A stretch of 64,000 nucleotides of DNA, from positions 1-64,000 of the forward strand of contig JAYSEK010000003.1 in the NCBI GenBank assembly GCA_041913905.1, given 5' to 3'. The notes under the pieces are model-generated. The model made no database searches. It was not told the DNA's origin and was given only the letters and a program-made list of their open reading frames with translations. A program made the position numbers and the translations under genes. Positions 1 to 7,964 of the stretch are shown here, piece by piece; position 1 is the stretch's first letter, and each line of letters starts with the position of its first letter. Source of the DNA: Roseateles_B sp041913905 (lineage in GTDB: Bacteria > Pseudomonadota > Gammaproteobacteria > Burkholderiales > Burkholderiaceae_C).

Positions 1-82
1 GACACTGGGACAACTCGCTTCACGGCGCTTGACTCGGAAGACGGTTACTCAGTCGCTCACGGGCTGAGCCACCTGCCGTCTT

Positions 83-1423
83 TCAGGCCTCGGCCGTCTC
101 GCTGGTCAGTACCTCGGCGCGCAGCGAGTGCGGGAATGCCTCGGTGATGCGCACGTCGATCAGCTGGTGCATCAGCCGCGCGTTGCCCTTGAAGTTGACG
201 ATGCGGTTGCATTCAGTACGGCCCATCAGCTCGCTGGGGTCCTTCTTGGCGTTGCCGCAGACCAGGATGCGCTGCGTCCGCCCCACCAGGGTCTTGCTGA
301 TGTCGAAGGCATGGGCCTCGATGGCGGCCTGCAGCTCCTGCAGCCGGCGCACCTTGGTTTCGTAAGGCGTTGTGTCTTCCAGATTGGCCGCCGGCGTGCC
401 GGGACGGGGGCTGTAGATGAAGCTGAAGGAGGCGTCGAAGCCCACGTCCTCGACCAGCTTCATCAGCTTGGCATGGTCGTCCTCGGTTTCTCCGGGGAAG
501 CCGACGATGAAGTCGCTGGCGATGCGGATGTCCGGGCGGATCGCGCGCAGCTTGCGGATGATGCTCTTGAATTCTAGCGCCGTGTAGCCGCGCTTCATGG
601 CCATCAGGATGCGGTCGCTGCCATGCTGCACGGGCAGGTGCAGGTGGTTCACCAGCTGGGGCACCTTGCCGTAGGCCTCGATCAGGCGAGGGCTGAACTC
701 ATTGGGATGGCTCGTCGTGAAGCGCAGGCGCTCGATGCCGGGGATCTCGGCACAGTATTCGAGCAGCAGGGCCAGGTCGGCGATCTCATCGGTGCCGCCC
801 ATCTTGCCGCGATAGGCATTGACGTTCTGGCCCAGCAGGTTGATCTCCTTGACGCCCTGGTCGGCCAGGCCGGCGATCTCGGTGAGCACGTCCTCGAAGG
901 GGCGGCTGACCTCGGCGCCGCGGGTGTAGGGCACCACGCAGTAGGAACAGTACTTGGAGCAGCCTTCCATGATGGACACGAAGGCGCTGCCGCCCTCGAC
1001 CTTGGCGGGCGGCAGGTTGTCGAACTTCTCGATCTCGGGGAAGCTGATGTCGACCTGGGGCTTTGCCTCCTCTCGGCGCGCGGCCAGCATCTGCGGCAGG
1101 CGGTGAAGGGTCTGCGGGCCAAAGACCACGTCGACATAGGGCGCGCGCTCGATGATGGTCTCGCCCTCCTGGCTGGCCACGCAGCCGCCCACGCCGATCA
1201 GCACGCCCTTGGACTTCAGGTGCTTGATGCGGCCGAGGTCGGAGAAGACCTTCTCCTGGGCCTTCTCGCGCACCGAGCAGGTGTTGAACAGCACCAGGTC
1301 GGCTTCCTCGACATTGGTGGTGGGCTCGTAGCCTTCAGCGGCGCGCAGCACGTCGGCCATCTTGTCCGAGTCGTACTCGTTCATCTGGCAGCCAAAGGTC
1401 TTGATGAATACTTTCTTGCTCAT
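83..1423 (-). CDS. miaB: tRNA-2-methylthio-N6-dimethylallyladenosine synthase MiaB
   Basis: Radical-SAM methylthiotransferase that adds a methylthio group at C2 of i6A37 in tRNAs reading codons that start with U. The N-terminal UPF0004 domain has three Cys for the auxiliary iron-sulfur cluster (Cys12 in FGCQMN, Cys49 in NTCSVRE, about Cys81 in GVGGC). The radical-SAM CxxxCxxC motif follows (CSKYCSYC, about residues 157-164), and a TRAM-type domain ends the protein. At 446 aa it has the usual family length. I start at MSKKVF, five codons inside the longest reading frame, because a GGAG lies about 7 bases upstream and the first ATGs have no ribosome site. It is transcribed leftward, apparently alone. 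Confidence 0.97.
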   Translation of the reverse strand: MSKKVFIKTFGCQMNEYDSDKMADVLRAAEGYEPTTNVEEADLVLFNTCSVREKAQEKVFSDLGRIKHLKSKGVLIGVGGCVASQEGETIIERAPYVDVVFGPQTLHRLPQMLAARREEAKPQVDISFPEIEKFDNLPPAKVEGGSAFVSIMEGCSKYCSYCVVPYTRGAEVSRPFEDVLTEIAGLADQGVKEINLLGQNVNAYRGKMGGTDEIADLALLLEYCAEIPGIERLRFTTSHPNEFSPRLIEAYGKVPQLVNHLHLPVQHGSDRILMAMKRGYTALEFKSIIRKLRAIRPDIRIASDFIVGFPGETEDDHAKLMKLVEDVGFDASFSFIYSPRPGTPAANLEDTTPYETKVRRLQELQAAIEAHAFDISKTLVGRTQRILVCGNAKKDPSELMGRTECNRIVNFKGNARLMHQLIDVRITEAFPHSLRAEVLTSETAEA

Positions 1424-1538
1424 GGCGGGCTCCATCACCCTGGGGCTGAGGGTGCGGCAAAACGGAAACGGGGGGCGGGCGGCGGCGTGTGGGCAGGCGG
1501 CCCGGGAGGGCTCGCTGGCGGGCAGCAGCAGCGGGGAA

Positions 1539-1961
1539 CTAAGGTTTGGTCCAGACCTGCGACGCCAGATCGAAAGACCAGGCTGCGGCCTGCTCGCGCG
1601 TGCGGGGCCAGGTCTTGTTCGCCTGCTCGGCCTCGTTGAGGATCCAGATATCGCGCACCAGGCCGGAGAAGTCCTGCGTGTAGTGCACGGTCAGCTTCTG
1701 GCCCACGAGGGCGGCGGCAAAGACCAGCAGGTTGTCGGTCCCGCGGATGCGCGTCCCGGGGGCCATGCGCGCGTCCTTGCCGTCCAGCTGCAGCTCGGGC
1801 GGAGTGCTGATCAGCATCTCCGCGCGCAGGGCATCGGCAGGGAACTGTCGGTGAGTCTGGGCCTGGGCGCTCAGGACGCTCAAGGCGGCCAGGCCCGTGA
1901 AGCCGGTAGCCAGCAGGCGCAGGGCCTGGCGGCGGGGTAATGCGGGTGCACAGCGAAACAT
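1539..1961 (-). CDS. Small exported protein of unknown function
   Basis: A 140-residue protein starting MFRCAPALPRRQALRLL. The N-terminus looks like an export signal: a twin-Arg RRQALRLL stretch, a hydrophobic core (ATGFTGLAALSVLSA) and a likely cleavage at AQA. It could be Sec or Tat; the RR is not followed by the usual F-L-K pattern. The mature part has no motif I recognise. It ends in a Trp-rich region (DIWILNE, AWSFDLASQVW). Longer starts upstream (to 2030) would bury the signal and are rejected. It lies 115 bp upstream of miaB on the same strand. Function unknown. Confidence 0.75.
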   Translation of the reverse strand: MFRCAPALPRRQALRLLATGFTGLAALSVLSAQAQTHRQFPADALRAEMLISTPPELQLDGKDARMAPGTRIRGTDNLLVFAAALVGQKLTVHYTQDFSGLVRDIWILNEAEQANKTWPRTREQAAAWSFDLASQVWTKP

Positions 1962-2092
1962 GGTATCAATCCAGTGGCTGCGGGGGAGGGCGCCTGGGCC
2001 CGACCCGGGTTGACGAAAGGGCTGCATCATCGCATGCCAGCCGCCGCGCCAACTTCGGGCGCTGCGCTGACGCTCATGATGCCTGGCCCATG

Positions 2093-2123
2093 AAAAAACC
2101 CAGCAAACTTGGCGCTTGCTGGG
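2093..2123 (-). terminator. Intrinsic terminator of the tRNA-Met gene
   Basis: Inverted repeat CCCAGCAA (2099-2106) / TTGCTGGG (2116-2123). Read on the minus strand it ends in six U (A run 2093-2098), immediately downstream of the tRNA. Read on the plus strand it is followed by TTTCTTTATTT, so it may work in both directions. Confidence 0.85.
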
Positions 2124-2133
2124 TTTCTTTATT

Positions 2134-2210
<77 letters not shown>

Positions 2211-2224
2211 TTGCGAAGACCGCT

Positions 2225-2254
2225 ATTCTAGACAGGTTTTGGGAGACAATGCAA
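2225..2254 (-). promoter_or_regulatory. Candidate sigma-70 promoter of tRNA-Met
   Basis: On the minus strand TTGCAT (2254-2249) and TAGAAT (2230-2225) are separated by 18 bases. The predicted start would be about 8 bases before the tRNA 5' end, which fits a short tRNA leader. Not experimentally supported. Confidence 0.5.
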
Positions 2255-2359
2255 GCGTTGCTCAAAAAAAGTTTCTGCCGCCCGTCACGCGGGCTCTTGC
2301 CGGAGACTTTCTCGCGAGCCGTCGCCGGGCATTGTTGCGGCCCGACCAACCCATCTGCC

Positions 2360-3556
2360 ATGTTCAGTTTTTTCAAGAAGAAGTTCGGCGGCGGTGCGCC
2401 CAGCCCGGCGCCCGCGCCGGCCCCGGAGGCTGCACCCACGGTCAGCGAGCTGCCTTTGGCGGCGTCCGCGCAGACGGTGGCCGTGCCGGCATCTGTGTCC
2501 GTTGCCGTGCCCGCTGCCAGTCCGGCCCCGGCAGCGGCTCCCGGGGCTGATGAGGCAAGACCTGCCCCTGCCGTGCCGGCTCCTGCGCCCCAGCAGGCCG
2601 GGATGCCGACGGCCGTGCCTGCTGCCGCCGTCGCCGCGCCTGCCGTCGAGCCCGCGCCTCGCAAGAGCTGGCTGGACAAGCTGCGCCAGGGCCTGCGCAA
2701 GACGGGCAGCAGCATTGCCCAGGTCTTCACCGGCACGCGCATCGACGACGATCTCTACGAAGAGTTGGAGGCCGCGCTGCTGATGGCCGACACCGGCGTG
2801 AAGGCAACTCAGTTCCTGCTGGAGGACCTGAAGCGCCGCGTCAAGGAATCCAAGGTCACCGAGCCGCAGGCTGTGCGCGGACTGCTCGTGGCGGCCCTGG
2901 CCGAGTTGCTCAAGCCTTTGGAGAAGAGCCTGCAGGTGGGCGAGCACTCGCCGACCGTGATGATGGTGGTGGGCGTCAACGGTGCCGGCAAGACGACCAG
3001 CATCGGCAAGCTGACCCGCCATCTTGCCGATGCCGAGCAGCGCGTCCTGCTGGCTGCGGCCGACACCTTCCGCGCTGCGGCCCGCGAGCAGCTGGCGGTC
3101 TGGGCCGACCGCACGCGGGTCGAGATCGTCAGCCAGGAGGGCGGCGACCCGTCTGCGGTCACCTTTGACGCCGTCGTGGCGGGGCGTGCGCGCGGCTGCG
3201 ACGTCGTGATCGCCGACACCGCCGGCCGCCTGCCCACCCAGCTGCACCTGATGGAAGAGCTGAAGAAGATCCGGCGTGTGATCGGCAAGGCGCAGGATGG
3301 CGCGCCGCATGAAGTGCTGCTGGTCGTCGACGGAAACACGGGCCAGAACGCGCTGAACCAGGTCAAGGCCTTCGACGATGCTCTGGGTCTCACGGGCCTG
3401 GTCGTGACCAAGCTGGATGGCACGGCCAAGGGTGGCGTGCTGGCGGCCATCGCGCGCGAACGGCCCATCCCCGTCTACTTCATCGGCGTGGGCGAGAAGC
3501 TGGAGGACCTGCAGACCTTCAGCGCGCAGGAATTCGCGCAGGCGCTGCTGGAGTGA
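2360..3556 (+). CDS. ftsY: Signal recognition particle receptor FtsY
   Basis: SRP-receptor GTPase that docks SRP-ribosome complexes at the inner membrane for co-translational insertion of membrane proteins. 398 aa. The start MFSFFKKKFGG is chosen because FtsY proteins begin with this amphipathic Phe/Lys stretch; the frame is open upstream to 2249 but that part is unrelated. Residues about 15-95 form an Ala/Pro/Val-rich linker in place of the acidic A domain of E. coli. The NG domain has the P-loop GVNGAGKTTSIGKL, DTAGR, and TKLDGTAKGG. It converges on ffh, its functional partner, with a shared terminator between them. Confidence 0.97.
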   Translation: MFSFFKKKFGGGAPSPAPAPAPEAAPTVSELPLAASAQTVAVPASVSVAVPAASPAPAAAPGADEARPAPAVPAPAPQQAGMPTAVPAAAVAAPAVEPAPRKSWLDKLRQGLRKTGSSIAQVFTGTRIDDDLYEELEAALLMADTGVKATQFLLEDLKRRVKESKVTEPQAVRGLLVAALAELLKPLEKSLQVGEHSPTVMMVVGVNGAGKTTSIGKLTRHLADAEQRVLLAAADTFRAAAREQLAVWADRTRVEIVSQEGGDPSAVTFDAVVAGRARGCDVVIADTAGRLPTQLHLMEELKKIRRVIGKAQDGAPHEVLLVVDGNTGQNALNQVKAFDDALGLTGLVVTKLDGTAKGGVLAAIARERPIPVYFIGVGEKLEDLQTFSAQEFAQALLE

Positions 3557-3581
3557 GTGCCGGGTCCATCCGGACATGAAG

Positions 3582-3608
3582 AAAGGGCCGCTGATCAGCG
3601 GCCCTTTT
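3582..3608. terminator. Bidirectional terminator between ftsY and ffh
   Basis: A perfect palindrome of AAAGGGCCGCTGA and its complement, with a T run on both strands (3605-3608 on plus, AAA at 3582-3584 on minus). It lies 26 bp after the ftsY stop and just beyond the ffh stop, so it can end both convergent transcripts. Confidence 0.9.
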
Positions 3609-3635
3609 GCTTGGGAGGGGCGTGTCAGCAGCGGC

Positions 3636-5015
3636 TCAGAGCCCCATGCCCTTCATGCCCTTCATGCCGCCCATACGCTTCATCATCTTGAAGAGGCCGC
3701 CGCCCTTCATTTTCTTCATCATGCCTTGCATCTGGTCGTACTGGTTCAGCACGCGGTTGACGTCCTGGATCTGTACGCCGGCGCCAGCAGCGATGCGGCG
3801 CTTGCGGCTGGCCTTGCTCTTGTCGTCCAGCAGCAGGCGCGGGTGGGCGCGCTCCTTGGCGCTCATGGCGTTGAGGATGCCTTCCATGCGGCGCATGTCG
3901 CGCTCGGCGCGCTCCATGTCGCCCTGGCCCGCCTTGCTGGCGATCTGCGTGGGCAGCTTGTCCATCAGGCTGGAGAGGCCGCCCATCTTCTTCATCTGAG
4001 AGATCTGGGCGAGGAAGTCGTTGAGGTCGAAGCCGTCACCGGACTTTAGCTTCTCGGCCAGCTTCTGGGCCGCGGCCATGTCCACGCCCTTGGTGACTTC
4101 CTCGACCAGGGCGACGATGTCGCCCATGCCCAGCACGCGGCCGGCGTGGCGCTCGGCATCGAAGACCTCCAGGCCGTCGATCTTCTCGGAGACGCCGGCG
4201 AACTTGATCGGGGCGCCGGTGACCTGGCGCACCGAGAGGGCGGCACCGCCGCGCGAGTCGCCGTCCAGCTTGGTAAGGATCACGCCGGTCAGCGGCAGCG
4301 CTTCCTTGAAGGCGCGGGCGGTGTTGACCGCGTCCTGGCCCTGCATGGCGTCGACGACGAAGAGCGTCTCGACCGGATTCAGCGTGGCGTGCAGCTCGCG
4401 GATTTCGGCCATCAGCGCTTCGTCGATGGCCAGGCGGCCGGCGGTGTCGACCAGCAGCACGTCGAAGTAATGCCTCTTGGCGTAGTCCAGCGCGGCCAGG
4501 GCGATGTCGCGCGGCTTTTGGTCCGGGCTGGAGGCGAACCACTCGCCGCCGGCCTGACCTGTGACCGTCTTGAGCTGTTCGATCGCGGCCGGGCGGTAGA
4601 CGTCGGCCGAGACGGTCAGCACCTTCTTCTTGCGCTTCTCGATCAGGTGTTTGGTGAGCTTGCCGGTGGTGGTGGTCTTGCCGGCGCCCTGCAGGCCAGC
4701 CATCAGGATCACCGCCGGCGGCTGTGCGGCGAGATTGATGTCGGCCACGCCCTCGCCCATGGTGGCGGCAAGCTCCTTGTGCACGACCGAGACCAGCACC
4801 TGGCCCGGGTTCAGCGAGCCGACCACCTCCTGGCCCAGCGCCTTGTCCTTGACCCGTGCGATGAAGTCGCGCACCACCGGCAGGGCCACGTCGGCCTCCA
4901 GCAGGGCCATGCGCACTTCGCGCAGCATGTCCTGCACATTGCTTTCGGTGATGCGGGCCTGGCCGCGCATCGTTTTCACGAGCTGGCTCAGGCGGTCGGT
5001 GAGGGTGGATGCCAT
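3636..5015 (-). CDS. ffh: Signal recognition particle protein Ffh (SRP54)
   Basis: GTPase subunit of the signal recognition particle. It binds 4.5S RNA and hydrophobic signal sequences. 459 aa from MASTLTDRLSQLV. The N domain carries the ALLEADV motif. The G domain has GLQGAGKTTTTGKL, DTAGRL and TKLDGDSRGGAALS. The C-terminal M domain ends in a Met/Gly/Lys-rich tail (KMMKRMGGMKGMKGMGL) typical of the signal-binding groove. A longer upstream frame is discarded because it has no SRP homology. It is divergent from the CcsA-like gene, with only about 47 bp between the two starts. Confidence 0.98.
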   Translation of the reverse strand: MASTLTDRLSQLVKTMRGQARITESNVQDMLREVRMALLEADVALPVVRDFIARVKDKALGQEVVGSLNPGQVLVSVVHKELAATMGEGVADINLAAQPPAVILMAGLQGAGKTTTTGKLTKHLIEKRKKKVLTVSADVYRPAAIEQLKTVTGQAGGEWFASSPDQKPRDIALAALDYAKRHYFDVLLVDTAGRLAIDEALMAEIRELHATLNPVETLFVVDAMQGQDAVNTARAFKEALPLTGVILTKLDGDSRGGAALSVRQVTGAPIKFAGVSEKIDGLEVFDAERHAGRVLGMGDIVALVEEVTKGVDMAAAQKLAEKLKSGDGFDLNDFLAQISQMKKMGGLSSLMDKLPTQIASKAGQGDMERAERDMRRMEGILNAMSAKERAHPRLLLDDKSKASRKRRIAAGAGVQIQDVNRVLNQYDQMQGMMKKMKGGGLFKMMKRMGGMKGMKGMGL

Positions 5016-5062
5016 AAAGACGGCCTCACCGCGGAGGTGAGCGCGCAAATTACACTGTGGCG

Positions 5063-5893
5063 ATGATTTTATCGTCCGTGTCTGCAGCGACCGCGAGCGG
5101 GGCCCTGGCGGCCTGCTCCGCCGTCGCCTTGCTGAGCTATGCCGTCGTGGCACTTCGCGCGCAGTCTCACGCGAACAAGCTTCACCCGCTGCTGCCGCTG
5201 GCCTTCGTCGCCCACCTGCTGGCCCTGCTGATCGACGTCGCCGGTCTGGGCCTGGCCCAGCCTGGCGCGCGCTTCGGCTTTGCGCCGGCCCTGTCGATGA
5301 CGGCCTGGCTGATCCTGGCCGTCTACCTGGTGGAGAGCCGCCTGCTGCCCTTGCCGCAGCTGCGCAGGGGCTTGTCCTTGCTGGCGGCGGGCGCGGTGGC
5401 CCTGGCTTGGGCCTTTCCGGGCGAAAGCCGGCCGGCGGCTGCATCGCCCTGGGCGCCGCTGCACTGGGTGCTGGGGCTGGCCTCCTACGGGCTCTTCGGC
5501 GTGGCCGTGCTGCATGCCGCCCTGCTGAACCGGGCCGAGCGCCAGATGCGCCAGATGGGGCAGCACAAGGGGCAAGGCCTGACCCTGGGTCTGCCGCTGC
5601 TGCGCCTGGAGCGCCTGACCTTCCAGTTCGTTGGCGCGGGCGTGGTCGTGCTCTCGCTGGCCATCTTCCTGGGCTGGCTGTTCACGCCGCAGTGGCGCTG
5701 GGATCACAAGACCCTGCTGTCGGTGATGGGCTGGCTGGTCCTGGTGGGCCTGCTGACTGGCCGGCAGGTGCTGGGCTGGCGCGGCCGTCGTGCCACGCGC
5801 TGGCTGTACCTGGGGGCGGCCTTGCTGCTGCTGTCCTATGCCGGCACGCGCTTCGTGCTGGAGGTGGTGCTGCAGCGACAGGCGGGAGGCTGA
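5063..5893 (+). CDS. CcsA/YpjD-family inner-membrane protein (cytochrome c assembly-like)
   Basis: Polytopic membrane protein of about 276 aa with roughly eight hydrophobic helices. It belongs by appearance to the CcsA/CcmF/HemX family, whose members hold haem on conserved His residues during cytochrome c maturation. The region ending PQWRWDHKTLLSVMGW is the characteristic conserved block near the C-terminus, and a His lies in helix GVAVLHAALL. In this bacterial group the protein is often annotated YpjD. Its actual role, haem handling or otherwise, is unproven. A GTG two codons upstream (5057) is an alternative start. The next gene starts directly after its stop codon. Confidence 0.85.
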   Translation: MILSSVSAATASGALAACSAVALLSYAVVALRAQSHANKLHPLLPLAFVAHLLALLIDVAGLGLAQPGARFGFAPALSMTAWLILAVYLVESRLLPLPQLRRGLSLLAAGAVALAWAFPGESRPAAASPWAPLHWVLGLASYGLFGVAVLHAALLNRAERQMRQMGQHKGQGLTLGLPLLRLERLTFQFVGAGVVVLSLAIFLGWLFTPQWRWDHKTLLSVMGWLVLVGLLTGRQVLGWRGRRATRWLYLGAALLLLSYAGTRFVLEVVLQRQAGG

Positions 5894-6160
5894 ATGAAGT
5901 ACCTGCTGCTCCTGTTGTGCCTGATGGGCCTGGTCTTTCTCAGCGGCGTGCGCAAGGGCCGCTCCGGCCCCGGGCGCGCCGCTGGTGAGCAGGACGAGCC
6001 GCCGCGCAGCCCGCCGAGCAAGCCTGGCCCCGCGATGATGGTGTCATGCGCCGAATGCGGCGCGCATCTGCCGGAGTCGGAAGCCTATCCGGGCAAGGGC
6101 GGGCCATTCTGCTGCGCCGAACACCGGGCGCGCTTCGAGGCGCGCCAGGGTCATGGCTGA
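5894..6160 (+). CDS. PP0621-like small membrane-anchored zinc-ribbon protein
   Basis: 88-aa protein with one N-terminal hydrophobic segment (YLLLLLCLMGLVFLSG), a Pro/Arg-rich linker, and a C-terminal metal-binding pattern CAECGAHLP...PFCCAEH that should bind zinc. It begins immediately after the CcsA-like stop and overlaps the pilS start by 8 bp, so it is translationally embedded in an operon with pilSR. It resembles the PP0621 family, which often lies next to pilS in this group. Its function is unknown; a link to pilus regulation is only suggested by position. Confidence 0.85.
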   Translation: MKYLLLLLCLMGLVFLSGVRKGRSGPGRAAGEQDEPPRSPPSKPGPAMMVSCAECGAHLPESEAYPGKGGPFCCAEHRARFEARQGHG

Positions 6161-7964
6161 GCGTCGATCGCAGGCGCCGGACACGGTCTCCTGGTTCGGG
6201 CCGCACCAGGACAGCGGCTGGGACGCTGGCATTGAGGCCTCGGATGGCGATCCGCATTTCTTCGACCGCAGGGCGGCCTCCGGCAGCACGACCTTCCAGC
6301 GCATGCTGCGAGCCTTTCTGGGCGCACGGGTCGCGCTGGGCCTGGCCCTCGTGGCCGCCCTGCTGCTGGGGCATGTGCTGGGCACGGAGGCTTCGAAACC
6401 GATCCTGTGGCTGTGCGTGGCCTATGCGCTGGTCGCGGTGCTGACCTGGTGGCTGATTGGATTCCGGGCTCGGCCCAGGCCCAGGCAATTGGCCAGCCCC
6501 GTGCACCTGCTGTGGTGGAGCAGCGTGGGCCTGGACCTGGTCAGCTTCGGCCTGCTCAACGTGCTGGACGCCAATGCCGGCGTGGGCTTCAGCGCTTTGT
6601 TCATCATGCCGGTGCTGATGGCGGGTGTGCTGTCGCCACGGCGCATGGCCCTGGCGACGGCGGCGGCGGCGTCGCTGCTGCTGCTCGGCCAAGCCGGCTG
6701 GCTGGTGTGGACGGGCCAGGACAGCGGCATCCGCTTCAGCCAGCTGGGCTTGGTCAGCAGCGGCTTCTTCGTGATCGGGCTGCTGGCCTCGGAGCTGGCC
6801 GGCCGGCTGGCCCGCGAGGAGCGCGCCGCCCGTGGCAGTCTGGAGTTCGCGCGGCAGCAGGCTGAGCTGAACCGTCTGGTGATTGACGAGATGCAGGAGG
6901 GCGTGCTGGTGGTCGACCGGCGCGGCCGCGTGCGGGCGGCGAATCCTGCGGCACAGGCCTTGCTGGCGCATGGGCAGCACGCGCCGGCAGCGCCCTTCCA
7001 ACTGCGCAGCGTGCCGGCCTGGTCCGGGCTGGTGGTGGCCGTTGAGGAGGCCTTCTCACGAGGCGGCTGGCCCGAGGGTGGGCAAGACGTGACCCTGGCC
7101 TTCGATGGCAGCCCGCGAAGTCTGCGGGTGCGCATGCGCTTCACGCGGCGGCGCGAGTCCAGCGCGGAAGAGGATCTGTGCGTTCTCCTGCTCGAGGACA
7201 ACCGCAAGGTGCTGGCGCGCAATCGGCAGGAGAAGCTGGCCGCGATGGGACGGGTGTCGGCGGGCATCGCTCATGAGATCCGCAATCCGCTGGCCGCCAT
7301 CGACCAGGCCAATGCACTGCTGTCCGAGGATCTGCCGGACCCGCGCTCGCAGCAGCTGACGCGCATGGTGGCGTCCAATGTGCAGCGCCTCAAGCGCATC
7401 GTCGACGACGTGATGGAGGTCGCGCCCGGCCTGGTGCCTGCGCCGGTGGCCTTCGACGCCGCCAGCCTGGTCCGGGCCTGCTGCGAGGATTGGGCCCGTA
7501 CCAACCAGCTGCCCATGGGCAAGGAAAGCCCCATGAAGATGGATCTGCCCGGCCAGCCGGTGATGGTGCTGTTCGAGCCTGAGCACCTGCGTCGCGTGCT
7601 GGTCAATCTGCTGGACAACGCCCTGCGCCATGCGCCGCCCGGCGTCGACACCGTGCGCGTGCGTCTGGACGCCCATCCGGGCGACGGCGAGCGGCCCGTC
7701 CTGCTGAGCGTCTTCAGCCTGGGTGAGCCGATCCCGACCGAGATCGAGCGCCACCTCTTCGAGCCCTTCTTCTCCACCCGCAGCCGTGGCTCGGGCCTGG
7801 GCCTGTACATTTGCCGCGAGCTGTGCGAGCGCTACGGTGCCCGCATCGACTACCGCAGCCACCGCGGTGGCGGGCGGGGTGGCAACGAATTCCGCGTCCA
7901 GCTGCGGCGGCCCGATGCTGCCGAGGGTGCGGTCCCCGCAGACCTTTTCTCCTCGCCCGCATGA
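6153..7964 (+). CDS. pilS: Sensor histidine kinase PilS
   Basis: Membrane histidine kinase that controls type IV pilin transcription through PilR. 603 aa. Several transmembrane segments lie between about residues 52 and 215, followed by a PAS-like segment about 240-345 (GVLVVDRRGRVRAANPAA). The dimerisation/phospho-acceptor helix has His374 (GIAHEIRNPLAA). The ATPase domain has NLLDNALRHAP and GSGLGLYICREL. In the family the membrane region senses inner-membrane pilin levels. Its stop overlaps the pilR start in ATGA. An unusual 50-residue hydrophilic N-terminal extension precedes the first membrane helix. Confidence 0.93.
   Translation: MAERRSQAPDTVSWFGPHQDSGWDAGIEASDGDPHFFDRRAASGSTTFQRMLRAFLGARVALGLALVAALLLGHVLGTEASKPILWLCVAYALVAVLTWWLIGFRARPRPRQLASPVHLLWWSSVGLDLVSFGLLNVLDANAGVGFSALFIMPVLMAGVLSPRRMALATAAAASLLLLGQAGWLVWTGQDSGIRFSQLGLVSSGFFVIGLLASELAGRLAREERAARGSLEFARQQAELNRLVIDEMQEGVLVVDRRGRVRAANPAAQALLAHGQHAPAAPFQLRSVPAWSGLVVAVEEAFSRGGWPEGGQDVTLAFDGSPRSLRVRMRFTRRRESSAEEDLCVLLLEDNRKVLARNRQEKLAAMGRVSAGIAHEIRNPLAAIDQANALLSEDLPDPRSQQLTRMVASNVQRLKRIVDDVMEVAPGLVPAPVAFDAASLVRACCEDWARTNQLPMGKESPMKMDLPGQPVMVLFEPEHLRRVLVNLLDNALRHAPPGVDTVRVRLDAHPGDGERPVLLSVFSLGEPIPTEIERHLFEPFFSTRSRGSGLGLYICRELCERYGARIDYRSHRGGGRGGNEFRVQLRRPDAAEGAVPADLFSSPA

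Noticed and set aside
1..82. Possible RNA gene at the left edge
   Set aside because: Downstream of miaB and before the window edge I see no cloverleaf, terminator or coding frame.
623..1639. Long plus-strand open frame opposite miaB
   Set aside because: It mirrors the miaB coding strand in high-GC DNA, with His/Gly/Val/Leu-rich shadow composition and no family similarity. Many similar antisense frames across the window were dropped for the same reason.
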